Source of the DNA: Anaspis maculata
Taxonomy: Eukaryota > Arthropoda > Insecta > Coleoptera > Scraptiidae
Assembly (NCBI GenBank): GCA_949128115.1
Contig: OX421961.1
Span: 127,785,050 to 127,849,049, forward strand
Direction of reading: 5' to 3'
Length of the DNA stretch: 64,000 nucleotides
Shown: one piece after another, positions 11,247 through 23,480 of the stretch
Numbering within the stretch: position 1 is the first letter of the stretch
How the letters are laid out: each line of letters opens with the position of its first letter
The notes under the pieces: generated by a model
What the model was told of the DNA's origin: nothing
The model's database searches: none
Seen by the model: the letters and a program-made list of their open reading frames with translations, nothing else
Translations under genes and position numbers: made by a program

Positions 11247-12673
11247 GACATAATAATAGCCACTAAACCAACTTCCACATGGTGTACTTAGTAGCTGTAC
11301 ATAGGACGTCCACTTGCGGATGTCCATAGTACATCCAGTTCAAGTCCATGGAACAAAGGATCCATACTGGACACTTGACGGACGTCCGTAGGACGTTCAG
11401 TGCTGTCTGAATGGGGACGTTTCAGAATTACCCGGATTGCAGTGCTCTCAAACCGTCGAGGTCTCAACCGTACTTGAAAGTCACCGCCAACCGCGACTGG
11501 AAAACATTTGGAATCGATTTAATGAGGCGGATAGCTTATACGAGCACATTCAAAGATGACGGGAGACGGGCCAAATTGAATTTTGGAAAAATAAGCAGCG
11601 CCTGTACCCGACTTTAATTGAGTGTAAAAGACTTCGCATCCCCTGCTGCCTCATCATCGAGGTAAATAAAAATTGCGTGCGAGAAACTCGCGTGTGCACA
11701 CCGAATCGGAGCAGAGCAAACAGAATCGCTTCCTCCATCACTTTTACTTTGGTCAATTGGGAAGAAGAGTTTTTCATCTGATGGGACTGAGCCGGGGGAT
11801 TTTTAGGGATTTCCAGTCGATCCGCCGCAATTATTCGGGGTTCTCGTCAAGTGCGCGTGTGTGACGTTTTTATTAAAACGTTCGGCGGCATTCGCGGAGC
11901 ATTTTTTGGAAGAGACCGTAATCATTATTACTATCCATTCCGAAATTTAAGCCTCGGCCGCTATTAAAATTTATGGGCATTCAAATGACTTTATGGATTT
12001 ATTGAACGGCGCCGCGCCGTGCGAATTATTACCTCAGATTCGGCAACAACATCTCCGAGGATGAGGTTTTATCTAGCCGTAACTCGGGGGGGAAGCTTAT
12101 CGTCGTCCACCAGCAGGTGCATCACCACGGTTCGAACGACACGCTCTGCGGTAAAACAGTTGATGTTTTCTCCGATGGACGGAAGTTATTCCCTCGAATT
12201 CGAATCGAAATTTCAATAGATGAACGTAAAAATTTAGTCGACAAAGCCGAAACGACAAAACAGAACAAGGCCGTGAAGGCACAAAAGATAGAATGGAATT
12301 GACGGAAAAGAGCATCCAGCTAAGTGGTTAAATAAATGCAGAACACTTTTCATTCAGGCAGAATCCAATGCCCTCGCGACGGAACGAGCTCCTACTGGAC
12401 GTAGCAAATAGGTCAAGCATGACATCAAAACTGAGAATGCAGCCTAGAAACCTAGAGCGGCCCTAATCAGGTAGAATTTTGTACCCCTGGAAATGGCCAA
12501 CGCTGTTTTCCTGAATGTAGGGGTCTCTTCACGGCGTCCTCCTCAACGACTTCTTCGAACCTCCTGGAAAATCGCCGACGCGACATCTATTCCACGGCCA
12601 TGGCATCTTCCTTTTCGGCACCTTCGCACCAGCCGGAAAGTCCCCACTTTACGCACACCTGACCCACTTTACG
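11247..12673. other. Mostly unique DNA; possible regulatory stretch
   Basis: 11290-11400 has several GGACGTCC/GGATGTCC repeats. About 11860-12040 is non-repetitive and rich in homeodomain-type ATTA and TTTATGG motifs next to CG-rich segments, the texture of an intronic enhancer (inference only). 12340-12670 may include badly decayed sequence of the gypsy-like element that follows. Confidence 0.35.
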
Positions 12674-13068
12674 TCGCCATGGTCATCACCTGCGTTTTTG
12701 GTTGCAAATAACGATGGCTCGATGCGTTTTCGCGTTGATTATCAACTCGAAAGCTCAACCCACGGAAATAACAAACAACTTGAATACTTAAGCAAGGTCA
12801 ATTGTCCAGAATAGATGATAAACTGAGCACACTTTCTGAATCAACGTGACTTTCGACACTTGACCTGAAAAGTGGATACTAGCAAGTAGGACTCCACCTG
12901 TATGACAAAGAAAAGAAATTTTCGGCATCAGGTGACTTATACCAGCTCCAAGTTATGCCATTCGGTCTCTGCAATGCACCCACCACCTTCGAGCTTTTAA
13001 TAGAATGTGTCATCTGAGGGCTGGCACGACAAACTTGCTCTATCTAGATGACGTGATGGTGATCTGAT
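12674..13068 (+). pseudogene. Ty3/gypsy-like reverse transcriptase relic
   Basis: Reading through several stops and at least one frameshift, the order is SPWSSPAFLV, then DGSMRFRVDY, LSTLDLKSGY, a Gln-Val block, LQVMPFGLCNAPTTFE and, after a frameshift, LLYLDDVMV. This matches blocks of the Ty3/gypsy RT domain in order, ending with the catalytic YxDD box. In-frame stops include those after the SGY motif and after ECVI. Protease, RNase H and integrase are not seen nearby, so it is a short dead fragment. I describe it only as it stands. Confidence 0.85.
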
Positions 13069-13310
13069 TCGTGATTTTATGGTCGTTGATTCTGATTGAT
13101 AATGGTAGCAAAGCGCGAACATGAGACGTCGACTGAGTTCGGCATTCAGCACCAAGTTCAAAATGGTTCAGTCTTGACCTGAAAATATTCTGTATTGTTG
13201 CGGTAACTCTAGGTCAGCTAGAAAATTTAAGAAAGTACTTTTTGGCATATAATAAGCGATTGATCAAGTCGAGGATGGAGTTCTATAGAAAAAATGAATT
13301 TGATGATAAG
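13069..13310. other. Flank of the gypsy-like relic
   Basis: Nothing recognisable. Confidence 0.3.
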
Positions 13311-13480
13311 GTATAGACAATACAAATAGAAAAGACCATATGTTGTCACGGATTTTTACGGTTGCGTAGGAACCAGGCAAGTCCATCATTCAAAAAAAGG
13401 TTGGCTGATTTTTGATGCCCCAATATCCGTGACGACGGTGGTGATAAACATATGGTCTTCTCTATTTGTATTGTCTATAC
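13311..13480. mobile_element. 170-bp MITE
   Basis: Terminal inverted repeats GTATAGACAATACAAATAGA continue as AAGACCATATG; the right arm differs by a few bases. The loop is noncoding. Confidence 0.85.
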
Positions 13481-13949
13481 GTACGCACCTTTGCTAGTGA
13501 AAAACTGGCAGCCACACTCGAAACTGAGCCCTTGAAAAGGTGGAAGGTCCCATGCAAGAGATACCAGAAACAGAGGTTGTATTCGTTTATAGCGCAAGCG
13601 ACGAAAACCAAATGAATAAACGAAACTGACACATCTTTGGAATGACACTTCATTTAGGAGGACAGATCTACCAATATACAGAAATGGAAATCACCTGACC
13701 ACAGACTGAAGGGTCTATGGAATTTGAAAACGCCACTTGCGGTAGAGCTCGGTACTTGATCGTACATAAGTTCTTTTTCATATTTTTGCATGAAACCATG
13801 AAGTATACGTAAAAAAGTTGAGGTAATCTTTACCGCGCCTCTTCCCAAGTTACCCCACCCGCGGGCAAAATTTTTCACTGGGGTTCACACCTTCCATATC
13901 CCATTAAGCGTAAGTATTTATTGTATGTGCTCAATTTCATCATTCTGCC
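13481..13949. other. No gene recognised
   Basis: Short minus-strand ORFs (13462-13653, 13654-13878) show no motif. The stretch could be the body of the retroelement whose terminal motif follows, but this is not demonstrable. Confidence 0.3.
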
Positions 13950-13990
13950 TTAACTAGTTTCGGAGGTATCCAAAACCATCTTCAGGGGCA
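13950..13990 (-). ncRNA. Possible hammerhead ribozyme core of a Penelope-like element
   Basis: On the minus strand, CTGAAGA (13979-13985) is followed by a GGT...ACC mini-stem, then CGAAACTAGTTAAGG (GAAA at 13958-13961). The order CUGANGA, stem II, GAAA is the conserved hammerhead core. Penelope-like elements are known to carry minimal hammerheads with a very short helix III, which ACTAGT could provide. No Penelope RT is visible in the window, and the match may be fortuitous. Confidence 0.35.
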
Positions 13991-15236
13991 CACATTCAGG
14001 AGGCTGTGTGATGGAACGGACTCTTAGCTGATTTTGAAAACATAATTTAATAATTCCTCGCGAGAAAGATTAGTTCTATATTTGGAATTTGGATCTATCG
14101 ATGCGGATACGCGACAGGAATTCGGGGTTCTCGCGGGTCGACAGGGACTTGCTCTTGTGTGTGCTACAAGATCAGACGTTCCTAGACGACGTGCTGCAGT
14201 AATTTATTCACAGGTGGGTCGTTTTTACTTTAGTCATGTCATTGGCTGCATTGGTTTTTCTTATTCTTTTTTTACGCACGTATGGTCGAACCATAAATTT
14301 GAATCTGCGTCGGGCGTCACCTTGTTTGTTTCCGGGAATAAAGAAACAAGAGTTAACTTAACGGAGTTTGTTTCCATTAAGAAACAAATGAACGGACCGT
14401 TCAGAGTGGGGATAAGCGGCTTCCGCGTATCATTTGATGCACTTTATTTTCGGTTATTGCAAAAAGGCTGTGATGGCAAACGGCCTCGACGGGTTTCCAG
14501 GGAGTTTCAGGGGGTTTGAGTGTAATTTAGGTACCTAATTTGCGTTGGGAGTGCCGATGGATGATGATGTCACAGAGCGTAAGAAATGCAGATCGGTTAA
14601 AAATAACACTCGGACGCGTTGAGAGCACGGGCATCGTGAGAATAATAAGCGCGCATGGTATTGTTTTTATGTTACAGGTCCGGGCTTAGCTCTGATCGAT
14701 TATTTATTTATTTTTCATTCATCATTTTTCTAGCATGAGTCTGTTTTACGTTCTAGTTTTTTAAGTCACTTTTATTATCTTACGGATTTTGCAAACTTAC
14801 TGAATTTTATGCTTGTATTTTGTTCACTAATTATGTTCGTTATTATGTTACAAAAATGTGCTTGTCTAATGTCTAATTTGGAGTACCTGCTTCTCCAAAT
14901 TATTCCAACAGAATTCGCCGCAAGCGAAGTCTGTTAGAGCTTTGTTGAATCTTGATGTGAGCAAGCCTTTACATTTTACCATTTTCGACGCCCCTGAAGT
15001 CGTGTAAAGGTTACACCCCCTGGCTGGTTGTCCCAATTTCATTCATGTGTGTTTGCGAGTTTTGTGTGTTCAAGTTTTTTTGGGGTTTGTTTTAAGATTT
15101 GTCGAAGTCCTGTGAAGATAAGATATTCAGGGGATTTGTCTGAGTCCTGTGAGGGCGGGATTCAGGAGGGTCGGGATAACTGGGGAGAAACAGTTTCAGG
15201 TTGTTGAATAGATTGGTAGTAGCTTTTAGGAGAACT
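13991..15236. other. No gene recognised
   Basis: One ORF of 145 codons at 14082-14519 has no motif I know. Low-complexity T/G-rich DNA from 14690 to 15180 resembles LTR or UTR sequence, without a partner copy here. Confidence 0.3.
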
Positions 15237-16970
15237 AAACTGCGCACCAATTGAAATAGGCCACCCAAAAATTTCAGTCGAATTCAAAATGTCGTAGCTT
15301 CAAAGGAGGTTAACTTATTTCGAAACTTTTTCACACCTTGGATAGCTCATTTATTGTGCTATAAGACGCTGCATTCCATTTTTGGTACAAAATTTTGTTA
15401 TCATTTATATAGGTTGTTACACTTACCGTGGGTTCCACAAAACAGATAATACGAGATTAGTTGATTTGCGATTTTTGTTTGTCAATTTGTAGCTGACTGA
15501 TCAATGGAAATGCTGGTTTATCCCTCAATAATGGAAAGATGATGGGTCTAGTACAGATTTCAGGCATTTTTTGTGAGTAATCACCTAGCATTCAGCAGAA
15601 AAAAGTTCAGTTAATCTGCAATCAGCCTTGATCGCTGATCATCTTTTTTGTGGAACTGACGGTGAGGTACTGCAAAATTGAAAAAGTTTGGATCTCTCCC
15701 AATCGACGGAAAAAAAAAATTATTTCTGACCTGTTCTGGGGAACTGGTATACCTGTGTCTCGTAACGGGTTTTCAATTTTACCCCCATCTCCTCTAATTA
15801 CAGAGGAAAGGGGAAAAAGTAGTGCTTCAGGCTTTCGGTGATAACTTTTTTCAGTGTTGATTGATCTCCAACCTATGCGGCTTGTGTTGAAGCCAAAACT
15901 TAAAGTCAGGACGATACAGGATGGCAATTTGTTCAAGATCAAAACGTAAAATAAGGGGCTCTACCAAATGTTACCCAAAAATGGCCAGTATGCTGAAATC
16001 TGTTTGTGGGAACCAGCAATTAAGTTGACAGCTGTTTTTGAGAAAGCAACTCATTGTGACCAATTTGCAACGGCTTCCAGTCCATTTGGCTGAAAACTTT
16101 TGGCGTCAAAATCAATAGTCCTCCTGCATGTTTGAATGAAGAAAATCGCCTCCATTCACCTGAAAAGTTATCGTCACTTAGGTTACGAAAAAATCCATTA
16201 GTAACAGCACGTGACAGTTTGAATGCCCTGTTTGTAATCATTATTGGATTCTTTCAGAACCTGGGTGACGGTAACTTTCCAGGCGAGTGAGGGCGATTTT
16301 CTTCGTTTAAGCATGCAGAGGAACTTTTGATTTTGACGCCAAAAGTTTTTAGCCAAATGAACTGAAAACCATTGCAAATTGGTCACAATGAAGTTGCTCT
16401 CTCAAAAACAGCTGTCAACTTAATTGCTGGTTCCCACAAACAGATTTCAGAATACTGGCCATTTTTGGGTAATTTTGGGTAGAACCCCCTATTTCAAGTT
16501 TTGATCTAGAACAATTTTTATCCTGTATCGTCCTGACTTAAAGTTTTGGCTTCAAGACAAGCCCCATAGGTTGGAGATCGATCAACATTGAGAAAAGTTA
16601 TCACCGAAAGCCAGAAACACTATTTTTTCCTGTTTTTTCTGTAATTAAAGGAGATGGGGGTAAACTTGAAAAACCGTTCCGAGACACAGGTATACCAATT
16701 CCCCAGAACATGTTGAAAAAAAGATTAAATTTTTTTTTCCTCGATTGGGAGGGATCCAAACTTTTACAATTTTGCAGTACCTCAGTGTAACACCCTGTAT
16801 AAATGATAACAAAATCTTGTACCAAAAATGGAATGTAGCATTTTATAGAACAATAAATGAGCTATCCAAAGAATAAAAAAGTTTTGAAATAAGTCAATCT
16901 CCTTTGAAGCTACGACATTTTGAATTGGACTGGAATTTTTGGGTGGCCCATTTCAATTGGTGCGCAGTTT
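15237..16970. mobile_element. Large foldback element, arms ~750 bp
   Basis: The left arm begins AACTGCGCACCAATTGAAAT and is matched in reverse complement up to 16970. The arms are collinear to a turning point near 16190. The left arm contains an extra 239 bp (15425-15663) that the right arm lacks. The right arm carries ACACCCTGTATA at 16790-16801, the terminal motif of the TA-flanked family, now internal. It encodes no protein. Confidence 0.9.
15425..15663. mobile_element. MITE nested in the left foldback arm
   Basis: Ends ACCGTGGGTTCCACAAAA and TTTTGTGGAACTGACGGT are inverted repeats. The right arm of the host palindrome keeps the empty site (TTACACTGAGGTACTGC), so the insertion boundary can be read directly. 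Confidence 0.8.
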
Positions 16971-17054
16971 ATGTCAGTTTATTTGGAAATAAGTGAACTC
17001 GTGAAAGTTTGAGTACCAATTTACACTGGCTTGATGGTTCTTTCTCACATGTTT

Positions 17055-17243
17055 TTGATTAATTTTGTAACATATTCCAGCCCACCACGATCAGGCAATA
17101 CGCGGGGGGTTTCTTTGACGTTTTCTTCCCATGTGTGCCTGTTTGCGAATACGTCACTTTTTTTTTCTTTTGCTTTTTATAATGACAGTTTATCATGTTT
17201 TATGATTTCTTGTTGTATTTTATTTATCCTTTTGTTTGTGTTT

Positions 17244-17277
<34 letters not shown>

Positions 17278-17490
17278 GAATTTTGATGATGATTTTAATA
17301 AAGATTAATTTCGTTTGCTGTCAATTCGTGTTTCTGCCCAACTTTCAATTCAATCCTCATCCCCAAAGTTCCGTTCTCGTCTAGAGTAGCAGCCTGAGTG
17401 AAACGACAACGTAAGCAAAACGTAGGTAAGGGGTCCACACAGTAGGGGGGGGGGAGGTTAGGACGATCGCAGCCAAAGGTCAAAAAAGGT
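17055..17490 (+). repeat. LTR-like dispersed repeat, copy 2
   Basis: Same block order as 9632-10128, here with GGCAATACGCGGGGGGTTTC, GAATACGTCACTTT, GTTCTCGTCTAGAG, AACGTAGGTAAG and GACGATCGCAG. A TTG microsatellite (about 17240-17276) has expanded inside it. The copy ends without a clear tRNA primer site. Confidence 0.55.
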
Positions 17491-18850
17491 GAAACAGCTC
17501 AGCTGCACCGAGGTCGCTCCCTTATGAAGCATTTTCGGCCCATGCTCATGGCAACTTTTTTTTCTAATTTTTGGTCGTAGAGTCGGATGGTGAAGTATTG
17601 ACGCCTAATTATGAGACAACCTATATTACAGGTTCGTGCATCAATCATACGGCCATCAGCCCGGTAGGCGTTCTCTTTAGCTTGCCATTGAATTTTTGAT
17701 TCAAAAAGTCCCAGTTTTGCATTTGCAACGTGACAGGACATGACAAAATGGTACGAATTCGAATCAGATTTCGAATTCAAATTTCAAAGTTTACTAGGTC
17801 AAAAATGTATAGAATTCTTGTGGGAATTCCGTCTGAATGAGATTGATTAGAAGGACATACAGGAATTTTACACTTAAAGGTGTCAAATCACTCAAATCGA
17901 AGAAACAAACATGACAAATGTTTTGAGTTAAGCACCTGTTTTATTCAACAAAATACATTAATGGGATTTCGTCTTTCATTCCACAGGCCAAAGATTCCGC
18001 TTCCAATCTCAGCAACCTTCTATTTTCTTGTACTTCGATATAAATAGGCATTTTTCTATAATGTCCTTTCTATATCAGTGCAACAATATATCTCCGTCTA
18101 ATGAATTATTCATCCTTCGTGACAACGGCCATCAGTTTCAGTGAGAACTGAAGACGTACGGATATGTACAGTAGCAGGTGTTCATTTCTGGATTTTCTCG
18201 CAACCACAAGAATTTGACCGATGCAAAATTTTCATCTTTCTTCGAAACAGAAACACACGGTAGTAGTTTACGGTTTTTCCAGAGTTGTAAAATGATCGAG
18301 ATGTGCTTGACGCCTTCGCACGGCGATGAATTTTACAATTTGCCATCAAGAACATCAATTTGCGAGTCCAGAACTGTTATTATGTCCTCTTAAATATTTT
18401 TCTCCGCCAGTACCGGCTCGGCAACACCTTAAATAGAACGAAATTATTGAAAGATGCCGCCGCGCCACGTGTTGCATCCGCAGCAAAAGTGTGCTTAATT
18501 GTGCAGTAAAAACACGATGAAAATGGACATGAATGGTGATTGAATCGCCCTGAATGGAAGCAAACAATAAAGATGGATATTTACCTCAACTGACTATAGG
18601 TACCTATCGGATAGGTACATAAATAACTTCCTCCTCTGAAATTGTTTCCAATGAAATATGTCGCGGCCTTTTGTTTTATCGCTTCGGGGCGTAAAGTTTT
18701 TTTTTATGTATCTGGAAGAAAAGTGAAGCATTTTTCTCAGCGGTAGCAGATAAGAAAACAGGTTGTTTTTTTATACATCATGGATTTATATATTTGCCAT
18801 CGTGATGGGCCGGCGGGCGCGCGTACATAAAAATATTTGAGCATCACGAG
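17491..18850. other. No feature seen
   Basis: Unique-looking AT-rich DNA; short ORFs only. Confidence 0.3.
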
Positions 18851-20150
18851 AGAGAGGAAAGAGAAAAATGGCCCCTGCGCTGCCCTTTGCGACCCGACCG
18901 AGCCGAGTCACTTCCCCTGCTGCAGCAGACGAGTCTTTCTTCGTTGAGTTTATCGGGATGGAAATGCAAATTTTTTTAATTGAAAATTATGCGGTTCTTT
19001 GTGGTTCGAGAGCTGCGCGAAATTTAATCATGCCCTTGCTCTCTTCACCATCACCATCAATCCGGCGTTTCATAGCTGAAAAGCGTTGCGCCAGTGAGTG
19101 ACCTCAGATGTCGCCGGTCCATTTCATTACTATAATATTTTATCGACGTGTGGTTGTAAACCGTGACCATTTCCCCGATGCCAAAAAGCTCTATACAGTA
19201 AAGGCCCTGTAGCCTTCCTTCCTTCCTCCCTCTCACGCGGCTACATCTTCTCATTTAATTCAGTTTTTGTCGCAACATTCATACTGCGAGTTGGACTTGG
19301 ACGCAATCTGTCTGATGTCCTCAAATCGAGCTTTATCACAACCGTTCGGATTTCCTCCACACTTCCGGCGATCGGAAGTGACGTCGGTGGTATTGTGTTT
19401 ACGTCTGAAAAACCGCATTAATCTTCTCGATGGACAAAATCTTTCAAGGCTTGAACACAATTATTCGATCGAAAAAACGAAATTCCCCGTGTGCTTGTGG
19501 AAAAGCCAAGCCAATCGGAAAAGTGGCGTAATTAGGTCGATTGGAGTTTTGTGTCGGTCGGCAAGTGGCGCTAACATGCCCCGGTATGCAGAGCTGGATG
19601 CATGTCTGACGCCAATAAAGGCATTCCGAGATAATGTCCGCACGTAAATTTTTGAAATTCAGTTTACGACACGGGCACTTTACTCCGAATTCCATTGCTT
19701 ACTCACTCTTCCGTCGTCCAGCGCCGTATATTTACTGTTTGTTGCCGTGGAGAGTTGATGATGTCGGTGTTTTTGTTTGGCTTTTTGAGGGGTTGCTTTG
19801 TGTGTGTTATCTCACGATAACGTTTTACGTCCCATCTCTCAGACTGGATTGTGCCAGCACGGGGGCAACTTATATACGTCTTATTAGTGTTCGTGTGTGG
19901 TTCGTTCGGGCTTTTTTTCAGAAAAGATGGCGGCTTTAGTTGGGAGTTTTATCCCGGTAATTGTTTCGCGATTTCCGGATCGTTAAAACCTCGCAAAAAC
20001 CGCCCCTTTCTTGTCGGCTTTTTAGGGCACATTATAGCTGTTGCGTCGTTATTTTTTCAGCGCGCTTTTATCTCGATTAACTTGTTCGACCTTTCATTTT
20101 TGCTCCTCCAAGACATGCCTTTGAAAAAATAAGCGACAACGTTCACAGTT
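18851..20150. other. Non-repetitive stretch, candidate conserved noncoding DNA
   Basis: No transposon arm or tandem repeat is seen. Overlapping ORFs up to 126 codons (19267-19647 plus, 19444-19695 minus) run on both strands with no motif, so coding is unlikely. GC content is higher than in the neighbouring repeats. Confidence 0.3.
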
Positions 20151-21182
20151 TCACTTCAAAAAATAATGTAGGCACTTATTCAAATGATCTTGTATTAGCA
20201 CTCATAGATTCAGTTGAAAAGAAAAAGAGAACTTTGACAACCTTTTAATTGCATCCTGAACTCTTCCAAATTTCAAAACTGCATGGCATGAAAATAGTTG
20301 CGAGATATGGATGCGAAAACGAGACAGGAGCAAGTGAGTACTGGATGAAACCAGACAAGAAACGCTCAGGAAAACATTGCAGGACGTATGATGTGCAACG
20401 ATTAGGAGGAGACATAGAACATCCGAAAAAGATATGCCGATGCTCACTGAGGAAGAACGAAGTGATCTCGAACCGAGAAAGTTACTCAGGGAGTATGGAA
20501 GAGGGCTGAACTGGATGAAGAGGGTGAATGGGGAGCGGCGAACTGTAGCAAGTAGTAGCTTCGGTTTGTCAGATATTTTCAGTTGTTAGAACTGTTTGAA
20601 TTTTTGCAAAAAATGCAAGATAGTCATTCTATTGTACAAATTTGTAAGAATCATTATTTACTTTGTCCATGCGATAATGTTGGAAGAAGGTCACTCAAGT
20701 CTTGAAAACACTATGCCGAACATGAATAATTTCCTTTTCTGACTTGTGCAATTTTTCGCAGCTTCAGTTTCAGCTTTTTTTGGCAAGTTTCTGCAGATGT
20801 TTTTGAGCAAGTTTTCACAGTCGGACGATAGGTATTCACATAGCTACATTATTCAAAGGTTCCCATTATTTTGTAAACTCCTAGTGGTTCCTTGTAGAAT
20901 TCCCGCGAGTTATCAACTGAACGAGAAGTACCAGAAAGAAACTGGGAACTGGGGGCCATGATCAGCTCTCCTACAAGCCTTCCTCCCCTCCAGTCACTTT
21001 TCATACCGTTATTCCATCAGCAATACACCAAAACTTTATCAGCAGTCGGCCACAAAAAGCTACTGTGTCTTTTTCTGCAGTGCGAAAAATATACATGCAA
21101 AATGAATAGTTTTGGTATTAAAACTGTGACATGTAATTTGTTTCCTGCTAAAAATTTCAAAGGATAAAACTTCGAGCATAGG
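20151..21182. other. No gene recognised
   Basis: 20230-20560 is purine-rich on the plus strand and could be another decayed retroelement tail. I could not find a diagnostic motif. Confidence 0.3.
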
Positions 21183-22100
21183 CGTTTTATCTTTTCCATA
21201 TCCCCACCATATCTTTTCCCAATTTCAGTCAGCTATCAATATAGTGAAAGAATTATATCGCTATGTCTTCAGGTTCATGTTTTACATTCATCTCTCACTT
21301 TGCGGCGTGTGGGAGCGGCAGAGTTTGGCAAAGAAATTCTTGCACAGTTTGAGTCAAGAGTTTCTAAATGTTCGAGGTAACATTATCAGCTAAATCAGTG
21401 AAAATTGTTGAAAGTTGCACTTTTTTTCTTTTGGGGGCGGAAGCGGCGGCGCCATATCAAAAGTAGCCTATCCTTTTCCATTTTTAGTTAACTATCCATA
21501 TAGCGAGAAACTTAGATCGCTATGTCTTCGGGTTCATGTTTTTCATTTATCTTTTACTTTGGGGGCGGTGTGTGGGAGCGGCAGCGTTCGGCTGAGCAAA
21601 TGTTTCATAATTTGAGTTGGCAGTTCCTAATGTTCAAGGGAACATCTCAATCAGTAACATTTGTGAAAGTTGCACTTTTTATCGTTTGGGGGCGGAATCT
21701 GGGGGCGGCGACTAACCAAAAGTAGCCTATCCTTTCCCATTTTTAGTCAGCTATTTATATACCGAAAGAATCAGATCGCTATGTCTTCGGGTTTATGTTT
21801 TTCATTTTAAAGTGATTGGGGGCGGTTTTTAGCAGTTTTTTCATGTCGGCGGCGCATATTGAAGACGGAATGTTTCTTGGCTTACGTTAATAAGTGGCAA
21901 CTATGTATTATTCAAAAAATGAGAACACCAGAGCATCAGGTCTGGTAGAAAGTGCAATATAATGTTATTTCAAGTTTATCGGGGGCGGTTTTCTCTATGT
22001 TGGCGGCGCAATATGGACATTCAATATAGCCTAGCCCTCCTTTGGGAGTGGCAGCTATGTAACAGCGAAAAAATTAGAGAGCTAGGTCGTCTAGTTTGGG
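21183..22100. repeat. Satellite-like tandem repeat, ~258-bp period
   Basis: ATCGCTATGTCTTCRGGTT occurs near 21257, 21515 and 21774, spacing 258-259 bp. Other shared phrases are GGGGGCGG, AGTAGCCTATCC and TTTTTAGT. The last part (from about 21850) is degenerate and ends in an ACGG run. Confidence 0.9.
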
Positions 22101-22113
22101 AGGAGTTCGAGGA

Positions 22114-22136
22114 ACGGACGGACGGACGGACGGACA
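22114..22136. repeat. ACGG microsatellite
   Basis: Five to six units of CGGA at the end of the 258-bp array. Confidence 0.9.
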
Positions 22137-22194
22137 AAGCGGTTGCAATAGCGATTTTCATCAAGATGGAAAATGCGCTAAAAACGGACGGTAT

Positions 22195-22252
22195 TTAGAA
22201 TCAACGTAGAACCGAAAACGAAAATAGAATCAACGTAGAACCGAAAACGGAA
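22195..22252. repeat. Short direct duplication
   Basis: AATCAACGTAGAACCGAAAA occurs twice in tandem (near 22199 and 22227). Confidence 0.8.
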
Positions 22253-22983
22253 AAAATGAACACCTTCAGACACACTAGAATCGGCCGAAAGCTCTCCAAT
22301 GCTTCCTGACACTCCGTCTGACGTAACAGAAAAAAGAATATGAATTCCGAAAACCTCAACAAAAAAATATTAAGAATAAGAGAGAACCTCCCAAATGAAC
22401 TGCTGGACAACGAAGTTGTCGGTATCGGAAAAATGGATCCACTTTGAAAACCAATAACTTTCGATTGCCGAATGCGATTTTTATTTGGTTTCTTGCATTG
22501 GTTAGCCTAATCTTTCCGTAACGCATCCTGTAATATTGAATGTTGAGGAACTTCATGTAAAACTTCTACAGGGTGATACGTAATATGGTGCGAAATTGCA
22601 ACGACTTCATTATACTCCCATTTGTCAAAAAAAATCTTCATATTCTGTTGGAAAAATCATGAAGTGTGATGTCTTGTCTCGGAACGGTTTTTGGAATTAC
22701 CAAGATCGAAAGTCCAACATTTAAGATATAGTTTTTTATGTTGAATGTTACACATGTACCTTATTGGCCCGAGAAATTAATTCACTTCTGATTAATAGAT
22801 GCTGACATTGAGCAAGGCTATTCATATAACAGTCCAGAATAATTTGACTCTCAACACAATCCGAATATGGGGTGTGGAGCCAAGCAGGGGGCATTTCTTC
22901 AAGTGGTTGTCACTGCCTGTTTTCCGTACGTTAAATAGTGATAAGTGAAACAGCAAATGATGGGCAGGCAGCATAACCAGATC
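22253..22983. other. No feature seen
   Basis: AT-rich, with no recognisable ORF or repeat partner. Confidence 0.3.
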
Positions 22984-23480
22984 ATCAGCAAGTGAACAAC
23001 GCTTGAAACCCAAGGAGCTGAAAAAATTTATCCTAGAAACAGTTGACGAGAAAACTTCACGAATAAAAACCGAGCTGGCTGACATGAAGACGCAGCTGCA
23101 AGCGTTAATCGACCAAAACAAGCAGCTCAGGGAAACCATCGATGGCATAACTGATGCTAAATCCAGAGAAGAAACAACCCATCATTTGAAAGTAATTGAG
23201 AGCCAGGGTTCGCCTATTATTCCAGAGGAAACCAAGGTCAAAGTTATTAACGTTGAGAAAAAGCAATCAGCAGGAGCGGCAAGAAAAAGGTAGCAAGAAA
23301 TACATCGATCCGACAACAATAACAAATATATTGTTATTGGAACACGGGCCAACAGCGTAAATGACCCTCTGGATTTCGCTGCTGTAACAAGAAGGGCATG
23401 GATTTACGTGAGAAGAATACACCATGATGTTGAGGCAACAAAGAAATCATACTAACTATAGCCAAACCAGTCCATCTCCC
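22984..23480 (+). pseudogene. Non-LTR retrotransposon ORF1-like fragment
   Basis: An ORF at 23003-23293 encodes a Lys/Glu-rich coiled-coil-like stretch (ELKKFILETVDEK, QLQALIDQNKQLRETIDG). After a stop near 23291 the reading resumes as KYIVIGTRANS, VTRRAWIYVRRI, then VEATKEI. The order coiled coil, I-V-GT motif, RRAWIYVxRI is typical of ORF1 proteins (RNA-binding chaperone-like) of arthropod LINEs. Several stops and shifts make it a relic. The host protein alternative is less likely because no intron structure fits. Confidence 0.6.

Noticed and set aside
19267..19647. 126-codon ORF
   Set aside because: Overlapped by equally long antisense ORFs; no motif, start context or exon signals.
21183..22260. 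CRISPR-like spaced repeats
   Set aside because: The 258-bp units are contiguous tandem copies without unique spacers, and the window is eukaryotic.
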